DNA of 64,000 bases, from positions 62,001 to 126,000 of the forward strand of contig NZ_BJFL01000011.1 in NCBI RefSeq assembly GCF_005405885.1, written 5' to 3'. Shown here one piece after another: positions 1 to 9,018 of this stretch. Every line of letters starts with the position of its first letter. Position 1 is the stretch's first letter. Source of the stretch: Gandjariella thermophila (GTDB taxonomy: Bacteria > Actinomycetota > Actinomycetes > Mycobacteriales > Pseudonocardiaceae). The notes under the pieces were generated by a model. It made no database searches and was not told the origin of the DNA. It worked only from the letters and a program-made list of their open reading frames with translations. The position numbers and the translations under genes are program-made.

Positions 1-369
1 CCTTACCTGCATAACGTAAGCCCCCATTTCGGCGGATCACCGCAGTCGAGTCGGGGGTGGCCGAGCCTGCCGTCGACCACCTGCTGTCCCCCGGTACCGG
101 CGACGCTAACGGCGCTGCCTCGACGCTCGCTAGACCGACCGTTGACCGCGGATGGAGCAGCCGCATCGCGTTTTCGCGGTCGCCGGCCGAACGTCGCGCG
201 CCATGACGTGACCGGACGGAACAATCCGCGATTGGTCGGCTACCGGAATCGGCGAACCCGGCCGTCCACCGGGATCAGGCCGGCGCGGCGGGCGGCGCCT
301 ACCGGGACAATTATTCCTAGTATGATTATCGGACGACCACTCGTGAACGTGGACCGGAGGCGGAGGGCG
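1..369. other. Left-edge non-coding stretch upstream of the PadR gene
   Basis: I see no convincing gene here; the reading frame that continues upstream of the PadR start has no ribosome site and no family match. Near 46-150 there are several TCGA-centred heptamers, described separately. An unusually AT-rich patch at about 309-332 (around TAGTATGATTAT) lies just before the PadR gene and could hold its -10 element or an operator. The stretch may also contain the promoter of a leftward gene beyond the window. Confidence 0.5.
120..148 (+). promoter_or_regulatory. Possible SARP-type repeats (weak match)
   Basis: Three heptamers at exact 11-bp steps: TCGACGC (120), TAGACCG (131) and TTGACCG (142). 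They resemble the SARP boxes found further right but match the TCGAGCN core less well. They may serve PadR or a gene outside the window on the left. Confidence 0.3.
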
Positions 370-966
370 ATGCCGGACACCACAGCGCGGCCTCCCCGGC
401 GCTCGTCCCTGGCCATGGCCGTGCTCCTGCTGCTCAGCGACGAACCGATGCACCCCTACGGTCTGCGGCAGCGGATCCAGGAGTGGGACAAGGACCGGGT
501 GGTCAACGTCAGCCAGCGCAACGCCATCTACCAGACCATCGAGCGGCTGGAGCGCAGCGGCCTGATCACCGTGCTGCGGACCACCCGGCAGGAGCGGCGT
601 CCGGAGCGGACGGTGTACCAGGCCACCGAGGAGGGGGTGGCGACCGCCGGGCGGTGGCTGCGGGAGATGCTGTCCACCCCCGCCCCGGAGTTCCCGGAGT
701 TCCCCGCGGCCCTGGCGTTCCTGCCGTCGCTGCCGGGCCCGACCGTGCTGGATGCGCTGCGGGCGCGCGTCGCGGCGCTGGAGACGAACATCGCCCGGCT
801 CGACAAGGAGGTCGCCGACCGGGTCGCCGAGTTTCCCGGCGGGGTGGACCGGATCCACCTGGTGGAGATCGACTACCTGCGGGCGATGTGGCAGGCCGAA
901 CTGAACTGGGTGCGGGACCTCGTCGACGACCTGGGCCCCCGGCTCGCCCCGGGGCAGGACGGCTGA
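370..966 (+). CDS. PadR family transcriptional regulator
   Basis: A 198-residue protein with an N-terminal winged helix (about residues 10-85: SDEPMHPYGL, a recognition region with QRNAIYQTIERLE, then the wing) and a C-terminal helical dimerisation region (VADRVAEF, WQAELNWVRDLV), as in PadR/Vir-type regulators. PadR proteins are usually repressors that release DNA on binding a phenolic or drug-like ligand, and they often sit in aromatic polyketide clusters. The start at 370 was chosen because the family homology begins shortly after it; longer in-frame starts upstream add low-complexity sequence. It converges on accC with only 42 bases between. Its target is not known; its own promoter and cluster oxygenase genes are candidates. 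Confidence 0.85.
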   Translation: MPDTTARPPRRSSLAMAVLLLLSDEPMHPYGLRQRIQEWDKDRVVNVSQRNAIYQTIERLERSGLITVLRTTRQERRPERTVYQATEEGVATAGRWLREMLSTPAPEFPEFPAALAFLPSLPGPTVLDALRARVAALETNIARLDKEVADRVAEFPGGVDRIHLVEIDYLRAMWQAELNWVRDLVDDLGPRLAPGQDG

Positions 967-1014
967 CCCGGGGCGCGCGGCCGCGCGGCGCCCGCGGGTC
1001 CCGCCCGGTCAGCC
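961..1014. terminator. Bidirectional hairpin between padR and accC
   Basis: A perfect 8-bp stem, GGCTGACC (961-968) with GGTCAGCC (1007-1014), encloses further GC-rich pairing (GGGCGC with GCGCCC). It includes both convergent stop codons, which suits a shared terminator. No U-tract is present, as is usual in high-GC actinomycetes. Confidence 0.5.
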
Positions 1015-2427
1015 GGCCGCCCGGTGATCCGTCGCGTCGCCCGCCATCTGCCGCAACAGGGACGTGCTGTGCTCACCGGCCCGGAACACCGGGTCGGCCA
1101 GGACGTCCATCAGCAGTTCGGTGGTTGTGCGGACGCCGGGCCCGGAGATCCGGAACTCGCCAAGCGCGCGCCGCATCCGGTCGATCGCCGCCTCCCGGTC
1201 CGGAGCCCAGACGATCACCTTCGCCAGCAGCGAGTCGTAGTAGGGCGGGATGCGCCACCCCGGATAGGCGTGCGTGTCCACCCGCACGAACGGGCCGCCC
1301 GGCGGCACGAACTCGACCAGCTCGCCGGGACACGGCGCGAAGTCGCGGCTCGGGTCCTCGGCGTTGACCCGGCACTCGATCGCCACGCCCCTCGGCCGCG
1401 CGTCCTCCTCGGTAACCGACAGCGGCAGCCCCGCGGCCACCCGGATCTGCTCCCGCACCAGGTCGATGCCGGTCACCGCCTCGGTCACCGGATGCTCGAC
1501 CTGGATGCGGCAGTTCACCTCGATGAACGCCGCGTCGTGCCCGCTGACCAGGAACTCGAACGTGCCGGCGCCGGTGTAGCCGGCGGCCAGCGCACCGCGC
1601 ACCGCCGCCTCGGTCAACCGCGCGCGCATCCCGGGCGGCAGCCCGGGAGCCGGGCTCTCCTCCACCAGCTTCTGGTGGCGGCGCTGCACGGAGCAGTCCC
1701 GCTCGCCGAGGTGCACGACGTTGCCGTGGCCGTCGGCGAGCACCTGCACCTCGACGTGCCGCGCATGTTCCCAGAACCGCTCCAGGTAGACGCGGTCGTC
1801 GTTGAAGACGGCGCGCGCGGTGGCGCGCGTGGCGCGGAACGTGGGCAGCAGTTCGTCCCACTGCCGCACCACGGACATGCCCCGGCCGCCGCCCCCGGCG
1901 GACGCCTTGATGATCACCGGGAGGCCGATGCGTTTCGCGGTCGCGTACAGGTCGGTCGGGTTGCTCACCGTCCGCGCCGACCCGGGGACGACCGGCAGGC
2001 CGGCGCCGGCCATCAGGTCGCGGGCCAGCGCCTTGTCCCCCAACCGCGCCATCACCTCGGGGCGGGGACCGATGAACACGATGCCGTTCTCCGCGCAGAT
2101 CTGGGCGAAGTCGGGATCCTCGGAGAGGAAGCCGTACCCGGGGTGGATCGCCTGCGCGCCGGTGCGCAGCGCGGCCTCGACGATCATCGGCGGGTACAGG
2201 TAGCTCTTCCTCGGCACCCCCGGTCCGATCTGGACCGACTCGTCGGCCGCGCGCACCGCGGCCGAGTCACGGTCGGCGGTCGAGTGCACCACGACCGTGC
2301 GGATGCCCATCTCCCGGCAGGTGCGCACCACCCGCAGCGCGATCTCGCCCCGGTTGGCGACCAGCACCGTGTCGAACAGTGGCCCGCCCGCGCCGGCGGG
2401 CCGCGCCGCCGAAGACACCGCGCTCAC
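1009..2427 (-). CDS. accC: Acetyl-CoA carboxylase, biotin carboxylase subunit (AccC)
   Basis: ATP-dependent carboxylation of the biotin carried by AccB, the first half-reaction of malonyl-CoA synthesis. The 472-residue length fits AccC. Visible features are the N-terminal VLVANRGEIALRV motif, HPGYGFLSED, the glycine-rich ATP loop SAGGGGRGM, ERDCSVQRRHQKL and the catalytic EVNCRIQVEHPVTE segment. The GTG start at 2427 overlaps the accB stop (GTGA), implying translational coupling. It is the last gene of the long leftward polyketide operon, downstream of accDA and accB. Acetyl-CoA carboxylase genes embedded in type II PKS clusters supply extender units; that role here is inferred from position. 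Confidence 0.93.
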   Translation of the reverse strand: MSAVSSAARPAGAGGPLFDTVLVANRGEIALRVVRTCREMGIRTVVVHSTADRDSAAVRAADESVQIGPGVPRKSYLYPPMIVEAALRTGAQAIHPGYGFLSEDPDFAQICAENGIVFIGPRPEVMARLGDKALARDLMAGAGLPVVPGSARTVSNPTDLYATAKRIGLPVIIKASAGGGGRGMSVVRQWDELLPTFRATRATARAVFNDDRVYLERFWEHARHVEVQVLADGHGNVVHLGERDCSVQRRHQKLVEESPAPGLPPGMRARLTEAAVRGALAAGYTGAGTFEFLVSGHDAAFIEVNCRIQVEHPVTEAVTGIDLVREQIRVAAGLPLSVTEEDARPRGVAIECRVNAEDPSRDFAPCPGELVEFVPPGGPFVRVDTHAYPGWRIPPYYDSLLAKVIVWAPDREAAIDRMRRALGEFRISGPGVRTTTELLMDVLADPVFRAGEHSTSLLRQMAGDATDHRAAG

Positions 2428-2951
2428 CCTTCGGAGCGCGGCCGGAGCAGCAGCAGCGGCTGGCCGTACTCGACCGGTTCGGCGTCGTCCACGACCACCT
2501 TGGCGACCGTGCCCGCCGCCTCCGCCAGGATCGGGTTCATCAGCTTCATCGCCTCCACGATCCCGACCTGCTGACCGGCCGCCACCTCGTCGCCGACCTC
2601 GACGAACGGCCGCGCGCCCGGTTCCGGCGCGCGGTAGAAGGTGCCGACCACCGGGGCGGTCACGGCCAGCAGCCCGTCGGCCGCGTCCTCGGCCGGCTCG
2701 GCCTGGTCCCGCGGAAGCCCGGGGGCCGCCGGGGTTCCCGGGGCCGCCGGCCACTCGACCTCGATGCTCGCGCAGCCGAACCGCACCAGCGCCCTGCTCG
2801 GCACGCACGGCGCGGCGCGGACGGCGTGTGCGAGGCTGCGGCTGAGAATGTCCATCGCGGCCTCGGCACCCAACCCGGCCATCTCCTGCTCGAGCGAGTC
2901 CACGTAATCGCCGTCCCCGGTCGCCGGGGCCTGCGCGCGCGACCTGGTCAT
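2424..2951 (-). CDS. accB: Acetyl-CoA carboxylase biotin carboxyl carrier protein (AccB/BCCP)
   Basis: Carries biotin between the AccC and AccDA active sites. The 175-residue protein has a variable N-terminus, a Pro/Ala-rich hinge (about residues 67-90) and a C-terminal biotinyl domain starting near [13 protein letters not shown]. The biotinylation motif is EAMKLMN, with Lys136 as the modified residue. The ATG at 2951 overlaps the stop of accA (ATGA) and its own stop overlaps the accC start, so the three are translationally coupled. The N-terminal 60 residues (with two cysteines) are longer than minimal BCCPs and of unknown use. Confidence 0.92.
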   Translation of the reverse strand: MTRSRAQAPATGDGDYVDSLEQEMAGLGAEAAMDILSRSLAHAVRAAPCVPSRALVRFGCASIEVEWPAAPGTPAAPGLPRDQAEPAEDAADGLLAVTAPVVGTFYRAPEPGARPFVEVGDEVAAGQQVGIVEAMKLMNPILAEAAGTVAKVVVDDAEPVEYGQPLLLLRPRSEG

Positions 2952-3799
2952 CTCGCCGTCACCTCGATCCCCGTCGACGCCTCGACCGTCCCGAACCGGC
3001 GGAACCTCGCCCGCCGGGTCGCCACCAACGCGGCACCGTCCCGGCCGCGCAGGTCACGCAGCGCGCACACCACCGCGTCCCGCACCCGGATGGTGGCCTG
3101 TGCCGGGTTGCGGTGCGCGCCGCCGGGCGGCTCCGGTATCACCCCGTCGACCAGGCCGAGTTCCAGCAGCGACCGGGCGTCCAGGCGGAGCGCCCGCGCG
3201 GCCGCCGCGGCGGCGTCCGGGGTGCGCCACAGGATCGCCGCGCAGCCCTCCGGGCTGATCACCGAGTAGGTCGCGTTCTCGCACAGCAGCACGCGGTCGG
3301 CGACGGCCAGCGCGAGCGCGCCGCCGCTGCCGCCCTCACCGGTGACCACGCTGACCACCGGGACGGACAGCCCACCCATGATCCGCAGGCAGTCCGCGAT
3401 CGCGTTGGCCTGGCCGTGGCGCTCGGCGTCCAGGCCGGGATGCGCGCCCGGCGTGTCCACCAGGGTCACCAGCGGGATGCGCAGCTTCTCGGCCAGCCGC
3501 ATCAGCCGTGCCGCCTTCCGGTAGCCGGCCGGGGACGGCATCCCGAAGTTGCGCCGCACCAACTCGTCGGTGGTGTGGCCCTTCTGGTGGCCGATCACCA
3601 TCACCGGCAGCCCGTCCAGGTCGGCCAGCCCGCCGACGATCGCGGGGCAGTCGGCGCCGGCGCGGTCGCCGTGCAGTTCCAGGAAGCCGTCGAACCCGTT
3701 CGCGGCATGGTCGAGGGTAGTGGGCCGGTCGGCGTGGCGGGCGCGCTCGATCACCCGCTCGACGTCGCGCGCCTCGAGCCGGGCCGGGTCGCGGACCAC
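2948..3799 (-). CDS. accA: Acetyl-CoA carboxylase carboxyltransferase alpha part (AccA)
   Basis: The alpha half of the carboxyltransferase, which moves the carboxyl group from carboxybiotin to acetyl-CoA. Conserved features are [50 protein letters not shown] and [13 protein letters not shown] separate start would be GTG 3799, but the frame stays open and looks like authentic linker further upstream ([13 protein letters not shown]). This suggests the domain is really the C-terminal half of an AccD-AccA fusion whose frame breaks at the C5 run 3818-3822. If that base is corrected, 2948-4661 encodes one protein of about 570 residues, a fusion form known in actinomycete PKS clusters. Confidence 0.85.
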   Translation of the reverse strand: MVRDPARLEARDVERVIERARHADRPTTLDHAANGFDGFLELHGDRAGADCPAIVGGLADLDGLPVMVIGHQKGHTTDELVRRNFGMPSPAGYRKAARLMRLAEKLRIPLVTLVDTPGAHPGLDAERHGQANAIADCLRIMGGLSVPVVSVVTGEGGSGGALALAVADRVLLCENATYSVISPEGCAAILWRTPDAAAAAARALRLDARSLLELGLVDGVIPEPPGGAHRNPAQATIRVRDAVVCALRDLRGRDGAALVATRRARFRRFGTVEASTGIEVTAR

Positions 3800-4661
3800 C
3801 GGGTCGGTCTCGCCGCACCCCCAGTCCGCCGGCCGGTTGCCCGGTGCCCAGCAGCGTGGCCAGCACGTGCGGCAGTTCGGCGCGGCCGCGGACGTCGTCG
3901 ACGAGGCCGTGCTCGAGCAGGAACTCGGCGGACTGGAAGCCGTCGGGAAGCCGCTGCCGGATGGTCTGCTCGATGACCCGGGGGCCGGCGAAACCCATCC
4001 TCGCTCCCGGTTCGGCGACGATCACGTCCGACAGCGTGGCGAACGACGCCGCGACCCCGCCGAAGGTCGGGTCGGTGACCAGGGTGACGGTGAGCAGCCC
4101 GGCCTCGTCCAGCGCGGCCATGGCATTGCTCGTCTTGGCCATCTGCATCAGTGACAGCGCGCCCTCCTGCATCCGGGCCCCGCCGGACGCGGTGACCAGC
4201 AGCAGCGGCAGCCGGTGCGCGAGCGCCGTCTCCGCTGCGGTCGCGACCGCCTCGCCGGCGGCGCAGCCGAGGCTGCCGCCGAGGAACCGGAAGTCCATGG
4301 CCGCCACCACGACCGGGTGGCCGCGCACGCTGCCGCGCACCACCCGCACGGCGTCGTCCAGGCCGGTGGCCCGCCGCGCCTGCGCCAGCCGGTGCCGGTA
4401 CGGCACCAGGTCGGTGAACAGCAGCGGGTCGTGCACGGCCGGCGCCGGCTCGACGCGTTCGGCCGAGCCGGGGTCGAGCAGCCGGTCGAGCCGCTCCGCC
4501 GCGGTGAGCCTGGTGTGCCGCCCGCACTCGTAGCACACCTTGGCGAGGCGTTCGAACCGCCTGCGGTACAGCAGGGCGTGGCAGTCCGGGCAGCGCAGCC
4601 ACTCATTCGCCGTCGGCGCCTGCCGCGTCGCGGCGGGCGGGCGGTGCATCGTGGTCGTCAT
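3336..4661 (-). CDS. accD: Acetyl-CoA carboxylase carboxyltransferase beta part (AccD), frame-broken at its C-terminus
   Basis: The beta half of the carboxyltransferase. It has the N-terminal four-cysteine zinc finger (Cys24, Cys27, Cys43, Cys46), then [31 protein letters not shown] and [12 protein letters not shown], all classic AccD signatures. Homology ends near residue 280 (position about 3822). Beyond it this frame only reads through the accA gene out of phase to a stop at 3336, giving an Arg/Pro/Gly-rich tail with no family character. Removing one G from the five-G run at 3818-3822 (coding strand) joins it directly to the AccA frame. The start ATG 4661 has a GGGGAG ribosome site. Either a fused accDA has mutated, or the sequence has one extra base. 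Confidence 0.8.
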   Translation of the reverse strand: MTTTMHRPPAATRQAPTANEWLRCPDCHALLYRRRFERLAKVCYECGRHTRLTAAERLDRLLDPGSAERVEPAPAVHDPLLFTDLVPYRHRLAQARRATGLDDAVRVVRGSVRGHPVVVAAMDFRFLGGSLGCAAGEAVATAAETALAHRLPLLLVTASGGARMQEGALSLMQMAKTSNAMAALDEAGLLTVTLVTDPTFGGVAASFATLSDVIVAEPGARMGFAGPRVIEQTIRQRLPDGFQSAEFLLEHGLVDDVRGRAELPHVLATLLGTGQPAGGLGVRRDRPGGPRPGPARGARRRAGDRARPPRRPAHYPRPCRERVRRLPGTARRPRRRRLPRDRRRAGRPGRAAGDGDRPPEGPHHRRVGAAQLRDAVPGRLPEGGTADAAGREAAHPAGDPGGHAGRASRPGRRAPRPGQRDRGLPADHGWAVRPGGQRGHR

Positions 4662-4845
4662 GTCGCGCCGTCTCCCCTGTTCTTCCTCGGTGGTACGGGT
4701 CCGCGCCGCCCGCCGGCTCCGCTGGGATCGGCAGGTAGCCGGACATGATCGCGGCGCCGGCCAACGCGTCCAGCAACAGCCGGCCGACCGCCCGCCAGCG
4801 GGCGCGGAGCCGCTCGTCGTGGTCGTTTCCGGTCGGTTGCCGCAT
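4603..4845 (-). CDS. Small ORF between the ABM monooxygenase and accD, function unknown
   Basis: An 80-residue reading frame that starts 14 bases after the stop of the ABM gene. Its first 55 or so codons have the high third-position GC of real genes here, and they include the hydrophobic run [19 protein letters not shown]. The last 20 codons run through the accD ribosome site and into accD (59-base overlap), which is unusual. I recognise no family. It could be a genuine small cluster gene whose end has drifted into accD, or a spacer that is fortuitously open. Confidence 0.45.
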   Translation of the reverse strand: MRQPTGNDHDERLRARWRAVGRLLLDALAGAAIMSGYLPIPAEPAGGADPYHRGRTGETARHDDHDAPPARRDAAGADGE

Positions 4846-4859
4846 CGCCGCCGCCCACC

Positions 4860-5240
4860 TCACGGCGCCCGGTAGGACGCGGTGACCTGGTAGACACCGA
4901 ACGGCCGGCGCATCGACATGTCGCGGTAGGGCCGCAGCGGCGCCGTCTGGTCCCGGTGCTCGGCGCCTCGTTCCCACTGCTGGAACGCGGCGAGGTCACG
5001 CCACGAACTGACCACCACGAAACCGCCGGGGTCGTGCACCGAGCGCAGCAGTTCGTTGCCGAGCAGGCCGGGCACCCCGGCCAGCCGCGTGCTCGCCTCG
5101 TGGTACGCCGACTCGATGCCGGGCACGTCGTCGGTCACGTGGTACAGCAACACGCGCAGCCCGCCACTCCACCCGGCTCGCCTTTCCCCGAGTTCGCGGC
5201 GACCGTGGTCGAGTTGGCTCGCGCGGCCTGACGCGCGCAT
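4860..5240 (-). CDS. Antibiotic biosynthesis monooxygenase (ABM) domain protein
   Basis: A 126-residue ferredoxin-like-fold protein of the ABM/cofactor-free monooxygenase superfamily. Typical elements are LLYHVTDDVPGIESAYHEA, GNELLRS and the SWRDLAAFQQWERG segment with a conserved Trp pair and C-terminal HRDQTAPLRPY. Members of this family oxidise anthrones or assist quinone formation and ring closure in aromatic polyketide pathways. It follows another ABM gene, sharing an ATGA overlap at 5240. The N-terminal 30 residues are extra and basic. Its precise reaction, oxygenase or cyclase helper, cannot be told from sequence. Confidence 0.85.
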   Translation of the reverse strand: MRASGRASQLDHGRRELGERRAGWSGGLRVLLYHVTDDVPGIESAYHEASTRLAGVPGLLGNELLRSVHDPGGFVVVSSWRDLAAFQQWERGAEHRDQTAPLRPYRDMSMRRPFGVYQVTASYRAP

Positions 5241-5593
5241 CAGCGAGCCGCCTCCCACTCCTGGTGGGTGTGGCCGGGCTCGGCACTGCCCGGCAGGTGC
5301 GCGACGACCCGCATGGTCGTCATCGACCCGCCGGAGCGGTACGGGTGCAGCTTCTGCCGGTGGTTCAGGTGCCGCTCGCTGGTCTCGAACTCGCGAAACC
5401 GCGGCTCGTCCACCCAGTCGCTGACGATGTAGTAGACGCCGTCCTCGCCGCGCGCCAACCACTGGCCGAGGTTCGCCGGGTGCGAGGTGACCGCGTCGCC
5501 GATCTCCCGCCACACCCGCTCGAACTCCTGCTCCATGCCGGGCCTGATGCGCATCTGGAGCATCACCCGGAACGGTCCCTCGGACACCATCAT
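5240..5593 (-). CDS. Antibiotic biosynthesis monooxygenase (ABM) domain protein
   Basis: A 117-residue single-domain protein: [53 protein letters not shown] and a C-terminal strand TTMRVVAHL are all consistent with the ABM fold. Small proteins of this kind accompany the first-ring ketoreductase and aromatase in pentangular polyketide clusters and are thought to act on early cyclised intermediates. The ATG at 5593 overlaps the stop of the upstream SDR (ATGA), and its stop overlaps the next ABM gene, so all three are probably made together. It is distinct in sequence from its neighbour, so this is a pair of divergent paralogues, not a recent duplicate. Confidence 0.85.
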   Translation of the reverse strand: MMVSEGPFRVMLQMRIRPGMEQEFERVWREIGDAVTSHPANLGQWLARGEDGVYYIVSDWVDEPRFREFETSERHLNHRQKLHPYRSGGSMTTMRVVAHLPGSAEPGHTHQEWEAAR

Positions 5594-6342
5594 GCGATCC
5601 CTCCGTCGACCGGGATGACCGCGCCGGTCACGTACCGGGACAGGTCGCTGGCCAGCCACAGCACGGCGTCGGCGACCTCGTCCGGCGTGCCGAGCCGGCC
5701 GAGCGACGTTTTCTCCGAGTAGCGCCTGATCATCGCGTCACGCTGGTCGTAGGGCAGCGCGTCGACCGCCTCGGTGTGGATCATCCCGAGGGACAGCACG
5801 TTGAACCGGATTCCCCTGCCGCCGAACTCCCGCGCCAGCGTGCGGTTCAGCCCGTGCAGGGCCGCCTTGGTCGCCGTGTAGTGCGCGCGGAGCGGGATGC
5901 CAACCTCGATGGATTTCGAGCTGATGCTCACCACCGAGCTACCGTCGCGCAGCAGCGTAAGCGCGTTCTGGATCACCAGGTGCACGGCGGTGAGGTTGGT
6001 GCCGACCGTGCGCTGCCAGTCCTCGAGGGACAGTTCGCCGTACGGCACGTGGTTGATCACGGCGGCGTTGTTGACGATCAGGTCGAGCCGGCCGAACCGC
6101 GACCCGCACTCGCCGACCAGGTCGGCGATCTGGCCGGGTTCGGTCAGGTCGGCGCGCACCGCGTGATGCCGCCCACCGATCTCCTTGAGTTCCCGCTCCA
6201 GCGAGGCCGCCGCCTCGCCCTCCCGGCGGTAGCAGGTGATCACGTCCACGCCGTGGCGGGCGAGCGTGCGCACCACGCCTCTGCCCACACCGCGGGTGCC
6301 GCCGGTCACCAGCGCCTTCTTGCCTGCCAAGCCCAGATCCAT
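5590..6342 (-). CDS. SDR ketoreductase of the polyketide cluster
   Basis: A 250-residue classical short-chain dehydrogenase: TGGTRGVG nucleotide loop near the N-terminus, NNAAV, catalytic Ser in VSISSKS, and the YTATK catalytic Tyr-Lys pair, ending VDGGIA. It is placed between the aromatase and the ABM genes, as are the polyketide ketoreductases of pentangular clusters that reduce a carbonyl of the nascent chain with NADPH. The start ATG 6342 has a GGAGG ribosome site; a GTG at 6378 is an alternative. Reduction of a specific ring carbonyl is inference. A tailoring quinone reductase is the main alternative. Confidence 0.85.
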   Translation of the reverse strand: MDLGLAGKKALVTGGTRGVGRGVVRTLARHGVDVITCYRREGEAAASLERELKEIGGRHHAVRADLTEPGQIADLVGECGSRFGRLDLIVNNAAVINHVPYGELSLEDWQRTVGTNLTAVHLVIQNALTLLRDGSSVVSISSKSIEVGIPLRAHYTATKAALHGLNRTLAREFGGRGIRFNVLSLGMIHTEAVDALPYDQRDAMIRRYSEKTSLGRLGTPDEVADAVLWLASDLSRYVTGAVIPVDGGIA

Positions 6343-6400
6343 CTGACGGTCCTCCACGTCTGGCGGTGACTGGTCCACTCGTTGCCGCCCCTTTCCGGGG

Positions 6401-7127
<727 letters not shown>

Positions 7128-7167
7128 CCAGCCTCTCCTCACCTCGTCCGGTGGTCTCCGGCGGTGG

Positions 7168-8409
7168 TCAGTCCGAACCGGATCGCCGCAGCACCAGGGC
7201 GGCGTTGAACCCGCCGTGGCCCCGGGCGACGACGAGCGCGGTCCGCGGCCCGGTGTTCCGGGGCTCACCGCTCACCAGGTCGATGTCGCAGCCCGGTGCC
7301 AGCCGGGTCGGGCCGACCGTGTGCGGGATGACCCCGTGCCGCAGGGCCAGCAGCGCGGTAGCGACGTCCAGCGCCGCCCCACCGCCGTACAGCCGGCCGG
7401 TCAACGTCTTCGGCGCGGTGACCGGTACCGACCCTGGCCCGAAGGTCTCGACGAGCGCTCGAGCCTCGATCACGTCGTCCTCCGGCACTCCGGAGGCGTC
7501 CGCGAACACGACGTCCACATCGGACGGTGTGACACCTGCGTCGGCGAGCGCGCGCTCGATGGTGCGGCGCAGCGCCGGCGGCCGGGACGAGCCGGGCGGC
7601 GGGTCGAAGCCGGCGGCGTAGCCGGCGATGACGCCGTACCCCTGCCCGGCGCCGCGGTCGCGGGCGCCGTCCGCGCTCTCCACGATCAGCATGGCGCCGC
7701 CCTCGCCGGGCAGGTAGCCGGACGCCTCCACGTCGAACGGCAGGTATGCCCGCGCCGGGTCGTCCACCGTGGACAGGCGCCGGTTGGAGAGCTGGGCGAC
7801 CAGGCCGTACGGGCACAGCGACGCGTCCGTGCCGCCGCTGACCACCAGGCGCGCCCCGAGCCGGACCAGCCGGCGCGCCTGGCCGAGCACATCCAGCCCG
7901 CCGGCCTGCTCGCAACACATCACCCCGCACGGTCCGCGCATGCCGTGCCGGATGGAGATCTGGCCCGTGGTCGCCGCGTAGAACCACGCGATCGACTGGT
8001 AGGCGCCCACCCAGGACGGGCCGTGCCGGTACAGCCGCTCCATCTCGTGCTGCCCGAACTCGGTGCCGCCCGACGAGCTGGACGTGACGACCGCCATCTC
8101 GTACTCGGGCAGGTCGGCCGGGTCGACTCCGGCGTCGGCGAGCGCCGACGCGGCGGCGGCGAGACCGAGGTGCGTCCCGTGGTCGGTCTGCGGAATGAGC
8201 CGGCCGGGTATCCGGTCCTGCGCCGAGAAACCCGGCACCTGCCCGGCGTACCGCACCGGGTACCGGGCCGGGTCGAAGCGCTCGATCCTGCCGATGCCCG
8301 ACTTTCCGGCCAGCACCGCCTGCCAGTGCGTTTCGACGCCGATTCCGGTCGGCGCGCATACCCCGATGCCGGTGACCACGGGGCCGGTGACCACATCGGA
8401 CGTGCTCAT
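7168..8409 (-). CDS. Type II PKS ketosynthase beta subunit (chain length factor)
   Basis: A 413-residue thiolase-fold protein in which the active-site Cys is replaced by Gln168 (CCEQAGGLDVLG), the diagnostic change of KS-beta. It pairs with KS-alpha to decarboxylate malonyl-ACP and set chain length. Start ATG 8409 has GGGAGGT upstream; the reading frame extends further but lacks homology. The partner KS-alpha is not next to it but at 22004-23278 on the other strand, which is abnormal for this family. A run of SARP-type repeats at 8448-8487 indicates that it has its own promoter within the operon. A pentangular-length chain (about 24-30 carbons) is expected from context, not measured. Confidence 0.93.
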   Translation of the reverse strand: MSTSDVVTGPVVTGIGVCAPTGIGVETHWQAVLAGKSGIGRIERFDPARYPVRYAGQVPGFSAQDRIPGRLIPQTDHGTHLGLAAAASALADAGVDPADLPEYEMAVVTSSSSGGTEFGQHEMERLYRHGPSWVGAYQSIAWFYAATTGQISIRHGMRGPCGVMCCEQAGGLDVLGQARRLVRLGARLVVSGGTDASLCPYGLVAQLSNRRLSTVDDPARAYLPFDVEASGYLPGEGGAMLIVESADGARDRGAGQGYGVIAGYAAGFDPPPGSSRPPALRRTIERALADAGVTPSDVDVVFADASGVPEDDVIEARALVETFGPGSVPVTAPKTLTGRLYGGGAALDVATALLALRHGVIPHTVGPTRLAPGCDIDLVSGEPRNTGPRTALVVARGHGGFNAALVLRRSGSD

Positions 8410-8447
8410 CGGCGACCTCCCGGGTATTCGCTGACCACGTTTCCAGG

Positions 8448-8487
8448 CTGGCGATCCGGGCTGGAAACCAACTCGAACGGCGCTCGA
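8448..8487 (-). promoter_or_regulatory. SARP-type activator box upstream of KS-beta
   Basis: On the minus strand, four heptamers start at exact 11-bp intervals: TCGAGCG (8487), TCGAGTT (8476), TCCAGCC (8465) and TCGCCAG (8454). They end 39 bases before the KS-beta ATG. SARP regulators of the DnrI/ActII-ORF4 type bind TCGAGC-like direct repeats at this spacing just upstream of the -10 element. Confidence 0.7.
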
Positions 8488-8568
8488 CGGTGCCGGGCGA
8501 ACCGCGCGCCGACCCGGCGGAAGAAACATGACGGTGTGCCTGGCCACGGAATAACCGCATTGGCGACA

Positions 8569-9018
8569 TCACGCCAGGACGACGCCGACCGCGTTGGCGA
8601 CGACCGCGAGCAGCGCGAGCGTGGTGCGCAGTAGGTGCCACCGCCGCCACAGCGGCCGGGGGTCGCGCCACCCGGCCGGGATGTCGGCCGGGTCCAGCGA
8701 CTTGACGACCCGGTTGATGGGCACGTTGCAGAAGTGCGAGACCACGGACACCGCGAGCAGCAGCGCGGCGGCCACCGCGAACAGCGCGGTCCCCTTCCTG
8801 GCCAGCACGGCGAGCGCGACGTCGGCGGCCGTCGAGGTCAGCACGATGATCGGCATGGTGGGATCCCACCGCCGGCCGATCAACTGGTGCGCGTAGACGT
8901 ACCGGTCCGCCGGCATGGCGAGCAGTGCGGGGAGCACGCTCAGCGCCACCGCGAACAGCACCCCGGCCACCACCCCGCTGCCGACCAGCACCGCGACCGA
9001 GAGCAGACCACTGATCAC
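8569..9018 (-). CDS. DUF1772 / anthrone oxygenase-like membrane protein
   Basis: A 149-residue integral membrane protein with about four hydrophobic segments (VAVLVGSGVVAGVLFAVAL; PIIVLTSTAADVALAVLA; ALFAVAAALLLAVSVV; LALLAVVANAVGVVLA). It has the family hallmark FCNVPINRVVKSLDP and a C-terminal W-x-x-x-H-x-L-R-T segment. DUF1772 proteins are found in many aromatic polyketide clusters, where some act as cofactor-free anthrone oxygenases giving quinones. The GTG start at 9018 overlaps the stop of the upstream dehydrogenase. A second member is at 30481-30960. Confidence 0.85.
   Translation of the reverse strand: MISGLLSVAVLVGSGVVAGVLFAVALSVLPALLAMPADRYVYAHQLIGRRWDPTMPIIVLTSTAADVALAVLARKGTALFAVAAALLLAVSVVSHFCNVPINRVVKSLDPADIPAGWRDPRPLWRRWHLLRTTLALLAVVANAVGVVLA

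Noticed and set aside
142-369. An N-terminal extension of the PadR protein to start at 142
   Set aside because: The extra 76 residues are Arg/Pro/Thr-rich and unlike any PadR protein. The start at 370 fits the family.
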